Under the pieces are notes generated by a model that was not told the origin of the DNA, searched no databases, and saw only the letters and a program-made list of their open reading frames with translations. A program made the position numbers and the translations under genes. This document shows, in pieces, positions 16,110 through 25,329 of a DNA stretch of 37,736 bases (position 1 is the first letter of the stretch; every line of letters starts with the position of its first letter). Source of the stretch: JACCYQ01 sp036675565 (GTDB taxonomy: Bacteria > Bacteroidota > Bacteroidia > Chitinophagales > Chitinophagaceae); the NCBI GenBank assembly GCA_036675565.1, contig JAKFER010000217.1, positions 1 through 37,736 on the forward strand, written 5' to 3'.

Positions 16110-16134
16110 CAGATGATTTAAATTAAAGCATCTG
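16110..16134. promoter_or_regulatory. Near-perfect 25-bp palindrome, putative operator
   Basis: The arms CAGATGATTTAA (16110-16121) and TTAAAGCATCTG (16123-16134) pair at 11 of 12 positions around a single central A. It lies about 60 bases upstream of the carotenoid operon promoter and 120 bases before lplA, in the divergent regulatory region. The length and symmetry fit a dimeric regulator site, possibly for the CarH-like protein, but no binding is shown. Confidence 0.55.
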
Positions 16135-16256
16135 CAGCTTTTAGAAAAAAAATAATACCGACATCATTAAAATTCCCATTCAATACAGGCACTTATTAAA
16201 AATCATTTATGCTTTTCGCTCCCTGTGGCAGATTATATAATTTCGTTTAAAAAAAC

Positions 16257-17237
16257 ATGCTTTGCATTTATCACCAGTCCACTGATCCTTATTTTAACAT
16301 TGCAACTGACGAATATATTTTTAAACATATTGATGAAGATTGTTTTATGCTTTGGCAAAATGACAATGCCATCATTGTTGGAAAGCATCAGAATACGCTG
16401 GCCGAAATAAACTTCGAATACGTTAAACAAAACAATATCCAGGTTGTGCGCCGATTATCGGGTGGCGGCGCGGTTTACCATGATATGGGTAACCTGAATT
16501 TTTCATTTACAAAATCGGGATACGAAGGCAGCCTGATGGATTTTGAAAAATATACCAAACCTATTGTAGAAGTTTTAAACAGTTTAGGTGTTAATGCCAA
16601 GTTTGAAGGAAGAAATGATATTACAATTGATGGCAAAAAGATCTCTGGCAACGCAGAGCATATTCACAAAAAAAAAATTTTACATCATGGCACTTTATTA
16701 TTTGCTTCTGAAATGAAAAATGTAAGCGAAGCTTTGCGCATAAATCCTTTGAAGTACACGGACAAAGCGGTTAAATCAATTCCTAAAAGGGTTACCAATA
16801 TTGCAGATCACTTACCTGTACCCATTACGCTCAAAGAGTTTACACAAAAATTAATGGACCATATTATTGCGACCAATGCAGACAGTCGCATGTACAATTT
16901 TACGCCTGCTGACATTAAAGCTATTGAAAAGATCCGCAATGAAAAATACGCCACACAGGAATGGAATTATGGCTACAGCCCGGATTACAGTTTTAAAAAA
17001 GGAATCAGAACAAATGGTGGCACCATAGAAATGAACCTTGATGTAGAAAAAGGGATCATTCGTCATGCAAAAATCTTTGGAGACTTTTTTAATGAAAAGG
17101 ATATTGCAGAAATTGAAAAAGCTTTAGAAAATACCAACCATAATGAAGATGCAATCCGGGAACGACTAAATAAATATAATATCGGTGAGTATTTCCGGAA
17201 CATGACGATCGATGATCTGCTGAGTGTTATGTTTTAG
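16257..17237 (+). CDS. lplA: Lipoate-protein ligase
   Basis: Enzyme that adenylates lipoate and attaches it to the lysine of E2 and GcvH domains. The lipoate-binding motif RRLSGGGAVYHD lies at residues 65-76, and the catalytic lysine is in NDITIDGKKISGNA. At 326 residues it includes the C-terminal accessory domain, as in the long LplA of E. coli. It starts at ATG 16257, divergent from the carH-like gene across about 254 bases that hold the palindromes described above. There is no direct sign that it belongs to the light regulon. Confidence 0.94.
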   Translation: MLCIYHQSTDPYFNIATDEYIFKHIDEDCFMLWQNDNAIIVGKHQNTLAEINFEYVKQNNIQVVRRLSGGGAVYHDMGNLNFSFTKSGYEGSLMDFEKYTKPIVEVLNSLGVNAKFEGRNDITIDGKKISGNAEHIHKKKILHHGTLLFASEMKNVSEALRINPLKYTDKAVKSIPKRVTNIADHLPVPITLKEFTQKLMDHIIATNADSRMYNFTPADIKAIEKIRNEKYATQEWNYGYSPDYSFKKGIRTNGGTIEMNLDVEKGIIRHAKIFGDFFNEKDIAEIEKALENTNHNEDAIRERLNKYNIGEYFRNMTIDDLLSVMF

Positions 17238-17259
17238 CAGACCATCAACCAACAGGAAA

Positions 17260-18726
17260 TTAAAATCTTGATTTGAAAGTTTCAATTTCCCATTCTTTTT
17301 TTGTTTCACTCAATGTTGCACATAGAATTTTTTCGCCATCGGTCCTGACATTTACCAGGCCATAAACAATACCGCTGACAAACATAGATTTCCAGAGATC
17401 TCTTTTTCGCATCTGGCCACTGGAAGTGAACTGAACCTGAGCTTTTTTATTAGCTGAATGGAATATGCCCTCATCCCCATCTTTTCCCAAAATCAATTTT
17501 TCAGGTTCAGTGATCTTATAGCTTCGGGCAATTTCGGTTGAATAAATTAGTGGGGTCACTACCCGGTCATCTTTAATTAATTTATGACCTGTCAATGCAC
17601 TGGCAGCGACTATCCTTGGCCGTGGATGATTATGTCCTTCATTATCCCCCGAAGAAATGATGGTTGCTGATGCAGAAAGCGCTGATAAGAATTCGTAAGA
17701 ACAGTCGTCACTTCCATGATGACAGGCTTTGGCAATATCACAGGAAAGTTCGCCTAAGTTGTCTTTATAAAAATCAAGGATATGCTTTTGGCTTTGCGCA
17801 TTCAGGTCACCTGTTAATAACACTTTTGTTTTACCATAATCCACCCGAAGTAATAAACTATGACCATTTGTATTTTGCGAATCACCATTGGTAAATTTTT
17901 TTAGAGCCGGTTTACCATCAATTTTTTCTTCAATGGGTGCCAGCACTTTAATATTGGGTAAATTTGGTTTCGGTTCAAAGCCGGGTAAATATCCTTTGCT
18001 GTTTTTCTTATTACTCAGACGGGTACACGTCCGCGTTGATTTTACCACCTGTGTTATAAAATCCTTCCATTGTCCCTGCAGGCTGTAACCACTGCTTACA
18101 GCGCCAGCCCCTCCCGGCAAATGATTCTTTAATGATGTTTTACTATTAAGCAGCAATGTCCAGTATCCATCTTTAAATGGGCCTAAATTTCTTTTCCCGT
18201 CCTTTTCAAACCAATTCATACCGGCATAATAATAGGCGCCAACTTCTACTTTGGTTAGTTTAAGTTCTTTCACTTCATCCGGGTTAATAATATCCCATAA
18301 TCCGCCATAATGATCTTCATCATTATGCGAACTGACCATTACATCAAGGCTTATTTTTGTTTGGCCATAGTCCCGGTCAAATTTCCAGTCAATGAAATCC
18401 GCTGCATTGCGTTTGGTGACCTGTTTTTTACGAATATATCCTCCATCAATCAGAATATGTTTGCGATCGGGCGTTACAATCAAAACACCATCCCCCTGTC
18501 CCACATCAATAAAATAGTATTCAAGTAATGATTGATTGCTTAACTGGTTTGTGTTAACATATCCATTAACTCCCCTTGCTTTGACCTTAACCCTTCCCGA
18601 AACAGGAAGTTCTTCCTGTAACCGTACAGAATCTCCCCAAAGCAAATGAATGCTTTTTTTATTCGATGTTTTGTTTGAAAATAAGGGAATGGTATCCTCA
18701 GATACATACATGATAATACTTGACAT
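17260..18726 (-). CDS. ComEC-like metallo-beta-lactamase-fold hydrolase with N-terminal SH3-like region
   Basis: The MBL domain begins with FIDVGQGDG (residues 72-80), a hallmark of the ComEC/Rec2 branch, followed by the metal motif SHNDEDHYGG (His134, Asp136, Asp138, His139), the CHHGSDD motif and LLTGDLNAQSQ. Residues 1-65 look like an SH3-type module (VKVKARGVNGYVNTNQL). There are no membrane segments, so this is not the full ComEC channel but a soluble stand-alone version of 488 residues. Proteins of this branch cut DNA or RNA, or hydrolyse other phosphoesters. Some occur in defence islands, but no defence partner is next to it here. The substrate is unknown. Confidence 0.82.
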   Translation of the reverse strand: MSSIIMYVSEDTIPLFSNKTSNKKSIHLLWGDSVRLQEELPVSGRVKVKARGVNGYVNTNQLSNQSLLEYYFIDVGQGDGVLIVTPDRKHILIDGGYIRKKQVTKRNAADFIDWKFDRDYGQTKISLDVMVSSHNDEDHYGGLWDIINPDEVKELKLTKVEVGAYYYAGMNWFEKDGKRNLGPFKDGYWTLLLNSKTSLKNHLPGGAGAVSSGYSLQGQWKDFITQVVKSTRTCTRLSNKKNSKGYLPGFEPKPNLPNIKVLAPIEEKIDGKPALKKFTNGDSQNTNGHSLLLRVDYGKTKVLLTGDLNAQSQKHILDFYKDNLGELSCDIAKACHHGSDDCSYEFLSALSASATIISSGDNEGHNHPRPRIVAASALTGHKLIKDDRVVTPLIYSTEIARSYKITEPEKLILGKDGDEGIFHSANKKAQVQFTSSGQMRKRDLWKSMFVSGIVYGLVNVRTDGEKILCATLSETKKEWEIETFKSRF

Positions 18727-18814
18727 AAGGATAAGCGTTAGTGTAACTTATTGAATATTGCAATGAAACCAATAATCACTTTAATCAACCAGGAGTTATC
18801 ATAAGAGCTAAAAC

Positions 18815-20917
18815 CTACATAGCCATTTTAGTACTTCTTTCAAGTGGAACAGAAATTTCAAGGCGGGTACCCTTCCCGAGCTGAGATGTCAGGTTCACTT
18901 CACCATCATAAAACTTAACCCTGTTATCAATATTTCTTAAACCGATACCCTTTGATTTTTTAGTAGTATCGAAACCAATTCCATTATCCGAAATAATTAA
19001 ATACACTATTCCATGTTCTGTTGCGATTGTGATATGTACATCGCTGGCTGCTGCATGTTTTAAAATATTATTGACCTGTTCCTGGATGATCCGGTACAGA
19101 ACCAGTTTTAAATTATCATTTACCAGGTGTTCATGAAAGTTATCTATGTTCAGGTAAGTTGAAATTGGTGTGATAGCCTGTATCTCTTCGGACAAATCCC
19201 TGATGACATCAACCAAAGATGTTTCTAATGCCGGCGCCACTAATTGCTTTGATAGTCTACGGATTTCCATAATCGCCAGTTTTACATTTTCATAACTTTT
19301 ATCTATGGCTTCTTTTACCAGGCTTTCATTTTCACCCTTTGCCATTTCAAGATACAGTTTTGTAGATGCCAGTATCTGGTTGATGTTATCATGCAATTCC
19401 TTTCCTAACTCTTCTCTGGCTTTCTCCTGCACCTGCAATGTTGTTTCTGAAATTAATTCCTGTTCCATTACCCTGTGGCGAACTAATTGCGCTTCCGCAT
19501 TTAATTTTTCTGTTACATCATTCGCTAAAATTAATCGTGCCGGTTGATCATGATAAATAATATTATCTGCCGTTACATCAACCATTATAACCGTACCGTC
19601 CTTTTTCTTATGACGCCATATGCCCCGGTTATTTGAATGATAATTTATTTCATCATTTACGTATTGCAAATACTTTTCCTGATCTTCTTCCGGGCGAAGA
19701 TCTTTTGAATTCAAATTCAGAAATTCGCTGAGCGTATAACCATAATGCTCAACCGCAGCCTGGTTAACATTTAATATATCTAAGGTGGATTTTGAAATGA
19801 TCCACATGGGCATCGGGTTACCTTCAAATAAGAAACGGTAATTTTGAGCCTTACTTTCCAAAGCTTTTTGTGCATTTTGAACCTGGGCTGACATGGCATT
19901 AAATGCGCGGGCTAATTTGCCTATTTCATCATACCGGTGCACATGTGAAAGTGTAGAATAATTTCCTGCCGCAATGCCTGAGACCGCAGTAGTCAGCCTT
20001 CTCAACGGGTCTGTTATCTTTCTTCCCATTAACCAGGCTACAAACACACCCAATATTAATAATAATGATCCAATCAGAATCAACCATGTTAAAAATTGAT
20101 TGGCTGCACCAAGTACTTCTTTTTTGGATAATTCAACAGCCACGAGCCATTGGCTATTTTCTATTGGTCGAATATGGGAAATTACAGGTACGCCATTTTT
20201 TTTGTAATGGATAACATTATTTCCAATTTGCTTAATTGATGGAATGGGTGATACCGATCTTTGTAAATCAGACCAAATGATTCCATCCCTGTTTCCAACA
20301 AACAATGAAGCACCAGAACCCAGCAATTTTCTTAATTGCGATAAAGCTGTGGGTGTAATACCCATCATTCTCCAGCGAACCAGGTAACCAATGGTTTTAT
20401 TATTCTCCAATATTGTTGACATGATTGGATAATAAACAGAATCTCCTATTTTATATAAACGTCCAACAACACCGGTGTCTGGTTTAATGGAAAGATCTGT
20501 AAGCAATGTATCGAGATTTATATTTAAATCATCACCATTCGCTGAACGATAAATAGTCTGTAGAGCAGCATTTTTTATTTCTACCATGAGGTAACTGGTA
20601 TCCTTCTGCAATTCCTGCAACTTATCTAAAGTTTCCCTGCTGTTATCAGATCCATTATTTTTCACATAATGAATAATACCTGGTGAATTCCCGCTTACAT
20701 AAGCATTCGCAATCATGCCATGGGTATTACCGGTGAGCATGGAACTCAACTGCTCAGACAGCACCTTTAACCTGTCTTCCCCGGAATTAAGTTCTGCACG
20801 ACTTACTCCAACATACGATGTGATACCAAAGATTAAAATGACACTTAATAATAAAATGAAAATCATTAATGGCAGTCGTTGCCCAAGAGTCAGGCGAAAA
20901 AAAAACGGACGCTTCAT
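18815..20917 (-). CDS. Sensor histidine kinase (HisKA_3 type) with HAMP and PAS domains
   Basis: A 700-residue membrane kinase. The order is membrane helix about 15-37, large extracytoplasmic sensor region to about 270, second helix about 275-297, HAMP about 298-350, PAS about 360-475 (GNPMPMWIISKSTLDILNVN), HisKA_3 with phospho-accepting His509 in ELGKELHDNINQIL, and HATPase about 600-695 (NIL at the N-box, SDNGIGF, SKGIGLRNIDNR). Such kinases usually pair with NarL-type response regulators. None is next to it, so it is an orphan here. The pseudo-receiver at 34932-35357 is unlikely to be its partner. Start ATG 20917. The signal is unknown. Confidence 0.93.
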   Translation of the reverse strand: MKRPFFFRLTLGQRLPLMIFILLLSVILIFGITSYVGVSRAELNSGEDRLKVLSEQLSSMLTGNTHGMIANAYVSGNSPGIIHYVKNNGSDNSRETLDKLQELQKDTSYLMVEIKNAALQTIYRSANGDDLNINLDTLLTDLSIKPDTGVVGRLYKIGDSVYYPIMSTILENNKTIGYLVRWRMMGITPTALSQLRKLLGSGASLFVGNRDGIIWSDLQRSVSPIPSIKQIGNNVIHYKKNGVPVISHIRPIENSQWLVAVELSKKEVLGAANQFLTWLILIGSLLLILGVFVAWLMGRKITDPLRRLTTAVSGIAAGNYSTLSHVHRYDEIGKLARAFNAMSAQVQNAQKALESKAQNYRFLFEGNPMPMWIISKSTLDILNVNQAAVEHYGYTLSEFLNLNSKDLRPEEDQEKYLQYVNDEINYHSNNRGIWRHKKKDGTVIMVDVTADNIIYHDQPARLILANDVTEKLNAEAQLVRHRVMEQELISETTLQVQEKAREELGKELHDNINQILASTKLYLEMAKGENESLVKEAIDKSYENVKLAIMEIRRLSKQLVAPALETSLVDVIRDLSEEIQAITPISTYLNIDNFHEHLVNDNLKLVLYRIIQEQVNNILKHAAASDVHITIATEHGIVYLIISDNGIGFDTTKKSKGIGLRNIDNRVKFYDGEVNLTSQLGKGTRLEISVPLERSTKMAM

Positions 20918-21208
20918 CGGCGTTTATTTTTGGAAGATTTTATTGGACATGGAAAATTGCACCACGGAATATTGCTGCACTGAACTAACAAGATAGTAAA
21001 TATGAATTGTAAAAACAGGAGTTTACAGCATTTTTATAACATCTAAAAAAATTGGAGTAAACTTGACATATAACATTGAACTTTATCCGTATTAATACGC
21101 AATAAAAAAATCGTATAAATCACATGAAATACTAATTTTGTTTTAATGATCTCGTATATAAAATGAACCCGGATATATTTTCATTGAATTAAAAAATCAG
21201 ATTCATCA

Positions 21209-22507
21209 TTGAAATTTTATTTTTCCATATTACCATTTTTTTTGTTGATTGTATTGAGTACATCCGCTCAACAACCCAATATCATTTACATTATGACAGA
21301 TGATATGGGTTATGCAGATTTGAGCTGTTACGGTGGAAAAAAAACAGCAACACCCCATATCGATAAACTGGCTTCTGAAGGAATAAAATTCAGGCAGGCA
21401 TACGCAGCCGCACCGGTTTGCACACCCACCCGGGTAGCATTTATGACAGGTCGATATCCAGCACGTACGCCGGTAGGCCTAAAAGAACCACTTACACCTG
21501 TGCCAAAAGACAGCATCGTTGGATTAACTACTGAATATCCTTCCATTGCAACGCTAATAAAATCTGCGGGATATCAAACTGCAATCATCGGAAAATGGCA
21601 TTTGGGATTTTTACCGGAGTACAGTCCTGGGAAAAATGGATTTGATTACTTTTTTGGTATTCATAGCGGAGCCGCAGATTTTATATCGCATAAAGGAGAT
21701 GGCAGAAGGCATGATCTATACGAAAATGAAAACTTTGTGTATCCCAAAGGATACCTGACAGACTTGTTTACACGTAAAGCAACCGAGTTTATAAAACAAC
21801 CTCATAAGATGCCATTTTTCCTGGCGCTTACTTACACAGCACCACATTGGCCCTGGCAGGGACCAACTGACAAAGCATATGATGACACTTTAGATTTTAG
21901 AAAAGGTGGCAGTCCGGCAATTTATGCGGCCATGATGAAAAGCCTGGATGATGGCATTGGTCAAATTATGAAGGCATTAGAAGAAGAAAAATTATCAGAA
22001 AATACTATTATCATCTTTACCAATGACAACGGAGGTGAACGCTATTCTGATAATGGTGAATTTGCAAATGGCAAAATGACTTTATGGGAAGGTGGTATAA
22101 GGGTACCGGCCATTATTCGCTGGCCCGGAAAAATACAAGCAGGCAGTTTTACCGATCAACCAGCCATAACAATGGATTGGACAGCAACCATCCTTGCTGC
22201 CGCGGGGGCTGAATCGAACCCGGAGTTTCATTTAGATGGCATAGACCTGATGCCCATATGCACCAAAGATAAAAAGGAAACTGAACGAACTTTTTACTGG
22301 CGAACTTTTCAGCGGGCCAAACAAAAAGCAATAAGGGAAGGAAACTGGAAATATCTTAAGGTTGAAAATGAAGAATATCTTTTTGATTTATCAGTTGATC
22401 CCGGGGAGAAAACCAACCTGAAAAATACGTATGCGGAGATTTTTAACCGACTTAAAAATGAATTTGCTCTTTGGGAAAAAACAGTTCTTACACCTGTTCC
22501 CCTGTAA
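21209..22507 (+). CDS. Exported sulfatase (arylsulfatase family)
   Basis: A 432-residue sulfatase with a signal peptide (KFYFSILPFFLLIVLSTSA) and metal-binding Asp31-Asp32 in MTDDMGY. The formylglycine motif CTPTR (Cys71-Arg75) needs conversion of the cysteine by a maturase encoded elsewhere. It has the usual downstream GKWHLG and TAPHWPW blocks. It would act in the periplasm or at the surface on sulfated sugars or aryl sulfates. The start is TTG at 21209, since no ATG fits before the signal peptide. It stands alone, with no SusC/D pair or glycan-locus genes beside it. Confidence 0.9.
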   Translation: MKFYFSILPFFLLIVLSTSAQQPNIIYIMTDDMGYADLSCYGGKKTATPHIDKLASEGIKFRQAYAAAPVCTPTRVAFMTGRYPARTPVGLKEPLTPVPKDSIVGLTTEYPSIATLIKSAGYQTAIIGKWHLGFLPEYSPGKNGFDYFFGIHSGAADFISHKGDGRRHDLYENENFVYPKGYLTDLFTRKATEFIKQPHKMPFFLALTYTAPHWPWQGPTDKAYDDTLDFRKGGSPAIYAAMMKSLDDGIGQIMKALEEEKLSENTIIIFTNDNGGERYSDNGEFANGKMTLWEGGIRVPAIIRWPGKIQAGSFTDQPAITMDWTATILAAAGAESNPEFHLDGIDLMPICTKDKKETERTFYWRTFQRAKQKAIREGNWKYLKVENEEYLFDLSVDPGEKTNLKNTYAEIFNRLKNEFALWEKTVLTPVPL

Positions 22508-22546
22508 CTATGAACCGTCAAGTCACTGTATCATAAATCAGCCAGG

Positions 22547-23452
22547 TTATATTTTCTCGAAGACGATGCGATAATGATCCATGATCCCTCGTTCGAAACA
22601 AACTTTAATCGGGCTAATCCTGAAAACGTCAATCATATGCATGAATTTTTTATCAGCAATAAGTTGAGATAAAAATTTTGCATACAAGCTATATTTTTTA
22701 AAACTGAAACTACGTAACATCTTTCGCCATTGGCTGATGGTTTCAATATAATCTAACTTTCCACTGCTTATAGTAACAACCTTAAAATATGGGGCAGCTG
22801 TGTTGATGATCATTTCAGAACCGTAAGGCAGCCAGGAACCAGGCAGATGTCTTTCTGTTAAAGCGAGGATGTATTCGTCAGAATTTTTATCCGCATGGAT
22901 ATCCATCTCATTGGGAGCAATCATTTTATCCGTAAATGTCATGGTTTGTAAAAAAAATCTACCGCCAACAGGTAAAAGATCTGCGACTGTTTTAAAAAAC
23001 TTTCCATAAACTTTTTTCTGTTCGCCGTTCTTATATTCTTCTAAAGAACAAAAATGTTCGAAAGCACCAACCGAAACGATTGCATCAAAAATTCCGAAAT
23101 CATTTGGCGTTATGGTGCGACAATCTTTAATATAAACATCGAGCCCCTTATTCTTACATGCATGATATTGTCCATCAGAAAGTGTAAGCCCGACACCCTG
23201 CACGCCGCGTTCATTTTTTAAAAAAGTGAGAAAAGGTCCCCAGCCCGAACCCATTTCCAGGACACGGCTGCCGGATTTGATATTCAATTGATCAGCTATG
23301 AAAACATGTTTTGCTTTTTGAGCTTCTGTAAGGCTCATAGAAAAGTCACCGTTGTACATGGCACCGCTAAAATCAGCTGTTTCGCCAATGCTTAGCCGAA
23401 AAATTTTATCCAGTGTTGTATAGGTAAAATCAATGTCTTGCTTATTTGCCAT
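22547..23452 (-). CDS. CFAS-like SAM-dependent methyltransferase
   Basis: A class I methyltransferase with SAM motif I VLEMGSGWGPF (residues 64-74) and the CFAS-type regions LTLSDGQYHACK and VSVGAFEHF. This is the core of cyclopropane-fatty-acid synthase and mycolic acid methyltransferases. At 301 residues it lacks the N-terminal lipid-binding region of CFAS proteins such as E. coli Cfa (about 380). It could cyclopropanate or methylate membrane lipid chains, but an unrelated substrate is also possible. It converges with the sulfatase, and no terminator hairpin is visible between them. Confidence 0.82.
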   Translation of the reverse strand: MANKQDIDFTYTTLDKIFRLSIGETADFSGAMYNGDFSMSLTEAQKAKHVFIADQLNIKSGSRVLEMGSGWGPFLTFLKNERGVQGVGLTLSDGQYHACKNKGLDVYIKDCRTITPNDFGIFDAIVSVGAFEHFCSLEEYKNGEQKKVYGKFFKTVADLLPVGGRFFLQTMTFTDKMIAPNEMDIHADKNSDEYILALTERHLPGSWLPYGSEMIINTAAPYFKVVTISSGKLDYIETISQWRKMLRSFSFKKYSLYAKFLSQLIADKKFMHMIDVFRISPIKVCFERGIMDHYRIVFEKI

Positions 23453-23622
23453 AAAAAGGATTTGAGAGTTAACAAATTAATAGTTGTGTTTTCTCACTCC
23501 TCTACAAGACCAAATGTGGTGGCCAGATTTCTTCTTATTAAAGTTAACGACTAAATCAATGTAGCAATGGTAAAATATATCGGTAAAAAATGTTGCCTAA
23601 ATTGTCACACACACAAAGACAT

Positions 23623-24297
23623 TTACCTGATCCCAAACATAGGATACAATTTACCTGGTCGGGATACCTGACCAATAATGATATAATAAACTACGCAACT
23701 AATCAATGCAGCAAAATAACACCAAACTGAAATAATGTTTTCAGGAAAAAATATAGTAGTTGCGATGTAAGATATAATTACAAATATACCCAGCAACCAG
23801 GTACGCCTTGTGCTGCTAATAAATGCAGGTAAGATTGTAGCCAGCCCATACATCAAATTACTTGAAGTGATCAATGACCAGGGGTATTCTATATTATATA
23901 AAATATGGTTGTTTTCGATAGCGGCATTTACAGGGGATGTTAACATGCTATAGGAAAAATAACCAGCTATTAGCATGCCCATAATCAATAAAAAATACAG
24001 GATATTTTTTCTATACATGTTTTTCTCAATCAACAGAATAGAAAAAGGAAACCATATAGGCCAGAGTACAAGTGCAAAAATTAAAAATAAAATGGAAGCT
24101 GGCTCCTGCCATTCAGTATATGCATTATTTGATAAAGACAGCCACACAAAACCTTCTGCAAATTGCTGTATGGCAAATATGAATGGAATGGCTGCAAATG
24201 CCAATTGACTGCGATTAGTCGTTTTACGCATAGTGGCTATGCCAATCACGGCAAGAATTGCTGCGGAACCGAAACTTGCAGTGGCTGAAAAACACAT
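23623..24297 (-). CDS. DUF6629 family membrane protein
   Basis: A 224-residue protein with about seven hydrophobic helices. The start MCFSATASFGSAAILAVIG and the segment FAIQQFAEGFVWLSL are characteristic of the DUF6629 family, which I recognise by pattern only. The family has no assigned function. It stands alone, with a 170-base gap before the methyltransferase and 88 bases after the phosphoesterase. Confidence 0.75.
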   Translation of the reverse strand: MCFSATASFGSAAILAVIGIATMRKTTNRSQLAFAAIPFIFAIQQFAEGFVWLSLSNNAYTEWQEPASILFLIFALVLWPIWFPFSILLIEKNMYRKNILYFLLIMGMLIAGYFSYSMLTSPVNAAIENNHILYNIEYPWSLITSSNLMYGLATILPAFISSTRRTWLLGIFVIISYIATTIFFPENIISVWCYFAALISCVVYYIIIGQVSRPGKLYPMFGIR

Positions 24298-24385
24298 ATG
24301 CCTCCTTTTATTTTATGATAATGTTCTCTAAAGGTGCACTTAATTAATCATACAAACAGGAAATATGATTTACAGGATGTAAGTC

Positions 24386-25159
24386 TTACTGACCTTTTCG
24401 TAACATGTCGGCATATTCATTTGGTAAAAGACTTTCTTCAACAGCTTTGGCTGCTTTTTCGACATCATAATCAAAACGGATGAAATCTGCTTTTACAGCG
24501 TCTTTGTTTGCTACAGAACTTTCTTCGTTAATCGTTAAGATAACATAGCAACCCTGAGGATTGCCATCTTTTGGTTTTCCTACAGATCCAATATTTATAG
24601 CATGCCGGTAATGAAGTACAGGAGAAATTTCAGTTGGCAAAACCCGGTGATATGGTTTGTGAGTATGACCAAAACACATGATATCAGCGTCTGCTTGTTC
24701 CATGATGCGCAATAAACTTTTTTCGTCCCTGTCCTCAAAAAGATATTCATTAATTTTTCTCGGACTGCCATGTACCAGTAATAAATTCAACTTATCATTG
24801 TTTAACTGGAATTCAACACGGATATGAGCAGGTAATGTTCTTAAATAATTTCGTTCTTCGGATTTAACAATCGAATTGGTGAATGAAATGGATATTTTTC
24901 CCATGTCCTTTTCAATATCCGTTTTATATGCGCAGCCACAATCATCAATTGCTAAACCAATACCCTGGTCATAATTTCCCGCAATGGTGGGAATTCCTCT
25001 TTGCCTGATTTCATTGATCACTTCGTTTGGCCAGATATTATAACCTACCAGGTCACCAAGGCAATAAACCGCATCGGGTTTTTGCGCTTCGATACTTTTA
25101 AGGCAGGCTTCGAGTGCAGGAAGATTTGCATGTATGTCGGAGAATAAAGCAATTTTCAT
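24386..25159 (-). CDS. Metallophosphoesterase (calcineurin-like, YfcE-type)
   Basis: A 257-residue phosphoesterase with the complete two-metal set: DIH (8-10), GDLVGY (35-40), GNYD (61-64), VHGSPR and FGHTHKPY near the middle. The DNA repair and phosphodiesterase members of this family share this layout. It starts at ATG 25159 and is 170 bases downstream of the arsenic transporter gene on the same strand. The substrate is not determined; nucleotides or cyclic nucleotides are plausible. It is not obviously part of the arsenic operon. Confidence 0.9.
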   Translation of the reverse strand: MKIALFSDIHANLPALEACLKSIEAQKPDAVYCLGDLVGYNIWPNEVINEIRQRGIPTIAGNYDQGIGLAIDDCGCAYKTDIEKDMGKISISFTNSIVKSEERNYLRTLPAHIRVEFQLNNDKLNLLLVHGSPRKINEYLFEDRDEKSLLRIMEQADADIMCFGHTHKPYHRVLPTEISPVLHYRHAINIGSVGKPKDGNPQGCYVILTINEESSVANKDAVKADFIRFDYDVEKAAKAVEESLLPNEYADMLRKGQ

Positions 25160-25329
25160 ATTTAATTATTTAGTGTATTTAGGCAAATAAATTGGAGTGG
25201 TTATTTGATCGAAATTGATTATTTACATTCATGCCACCTGAAATATAAAAAGCATCATAGCAGTACAAAAGATGAACGGATTGCGACGCAACGATGTATA
25301 ACCGGAGTTCATCAGCTGGTATTATAAAA

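Noticed and set aside
21088..21099. Perfect 12-bp palindrome CGTATTAATACG between the kinase and sulfatase genes
   Set aside because: Six-base arms without spacer are expected several times by chance in a window this size, and no regulator gene is beside it.
22547..23452. CFAS-like gene as part of the light-response module
   Set aside because: Some light or singlet-oxygen regulons include a CFAS gene, but this one lies about 6.5 kb from the operon, has no shared promoter signal and is separated by unrelated genes.
23453..23622. Gap between the methyltransferase and DUF6629 genes as an RNA gene
   Set aside because: No cloverleaf, strong hairpin or promoter was recognised.
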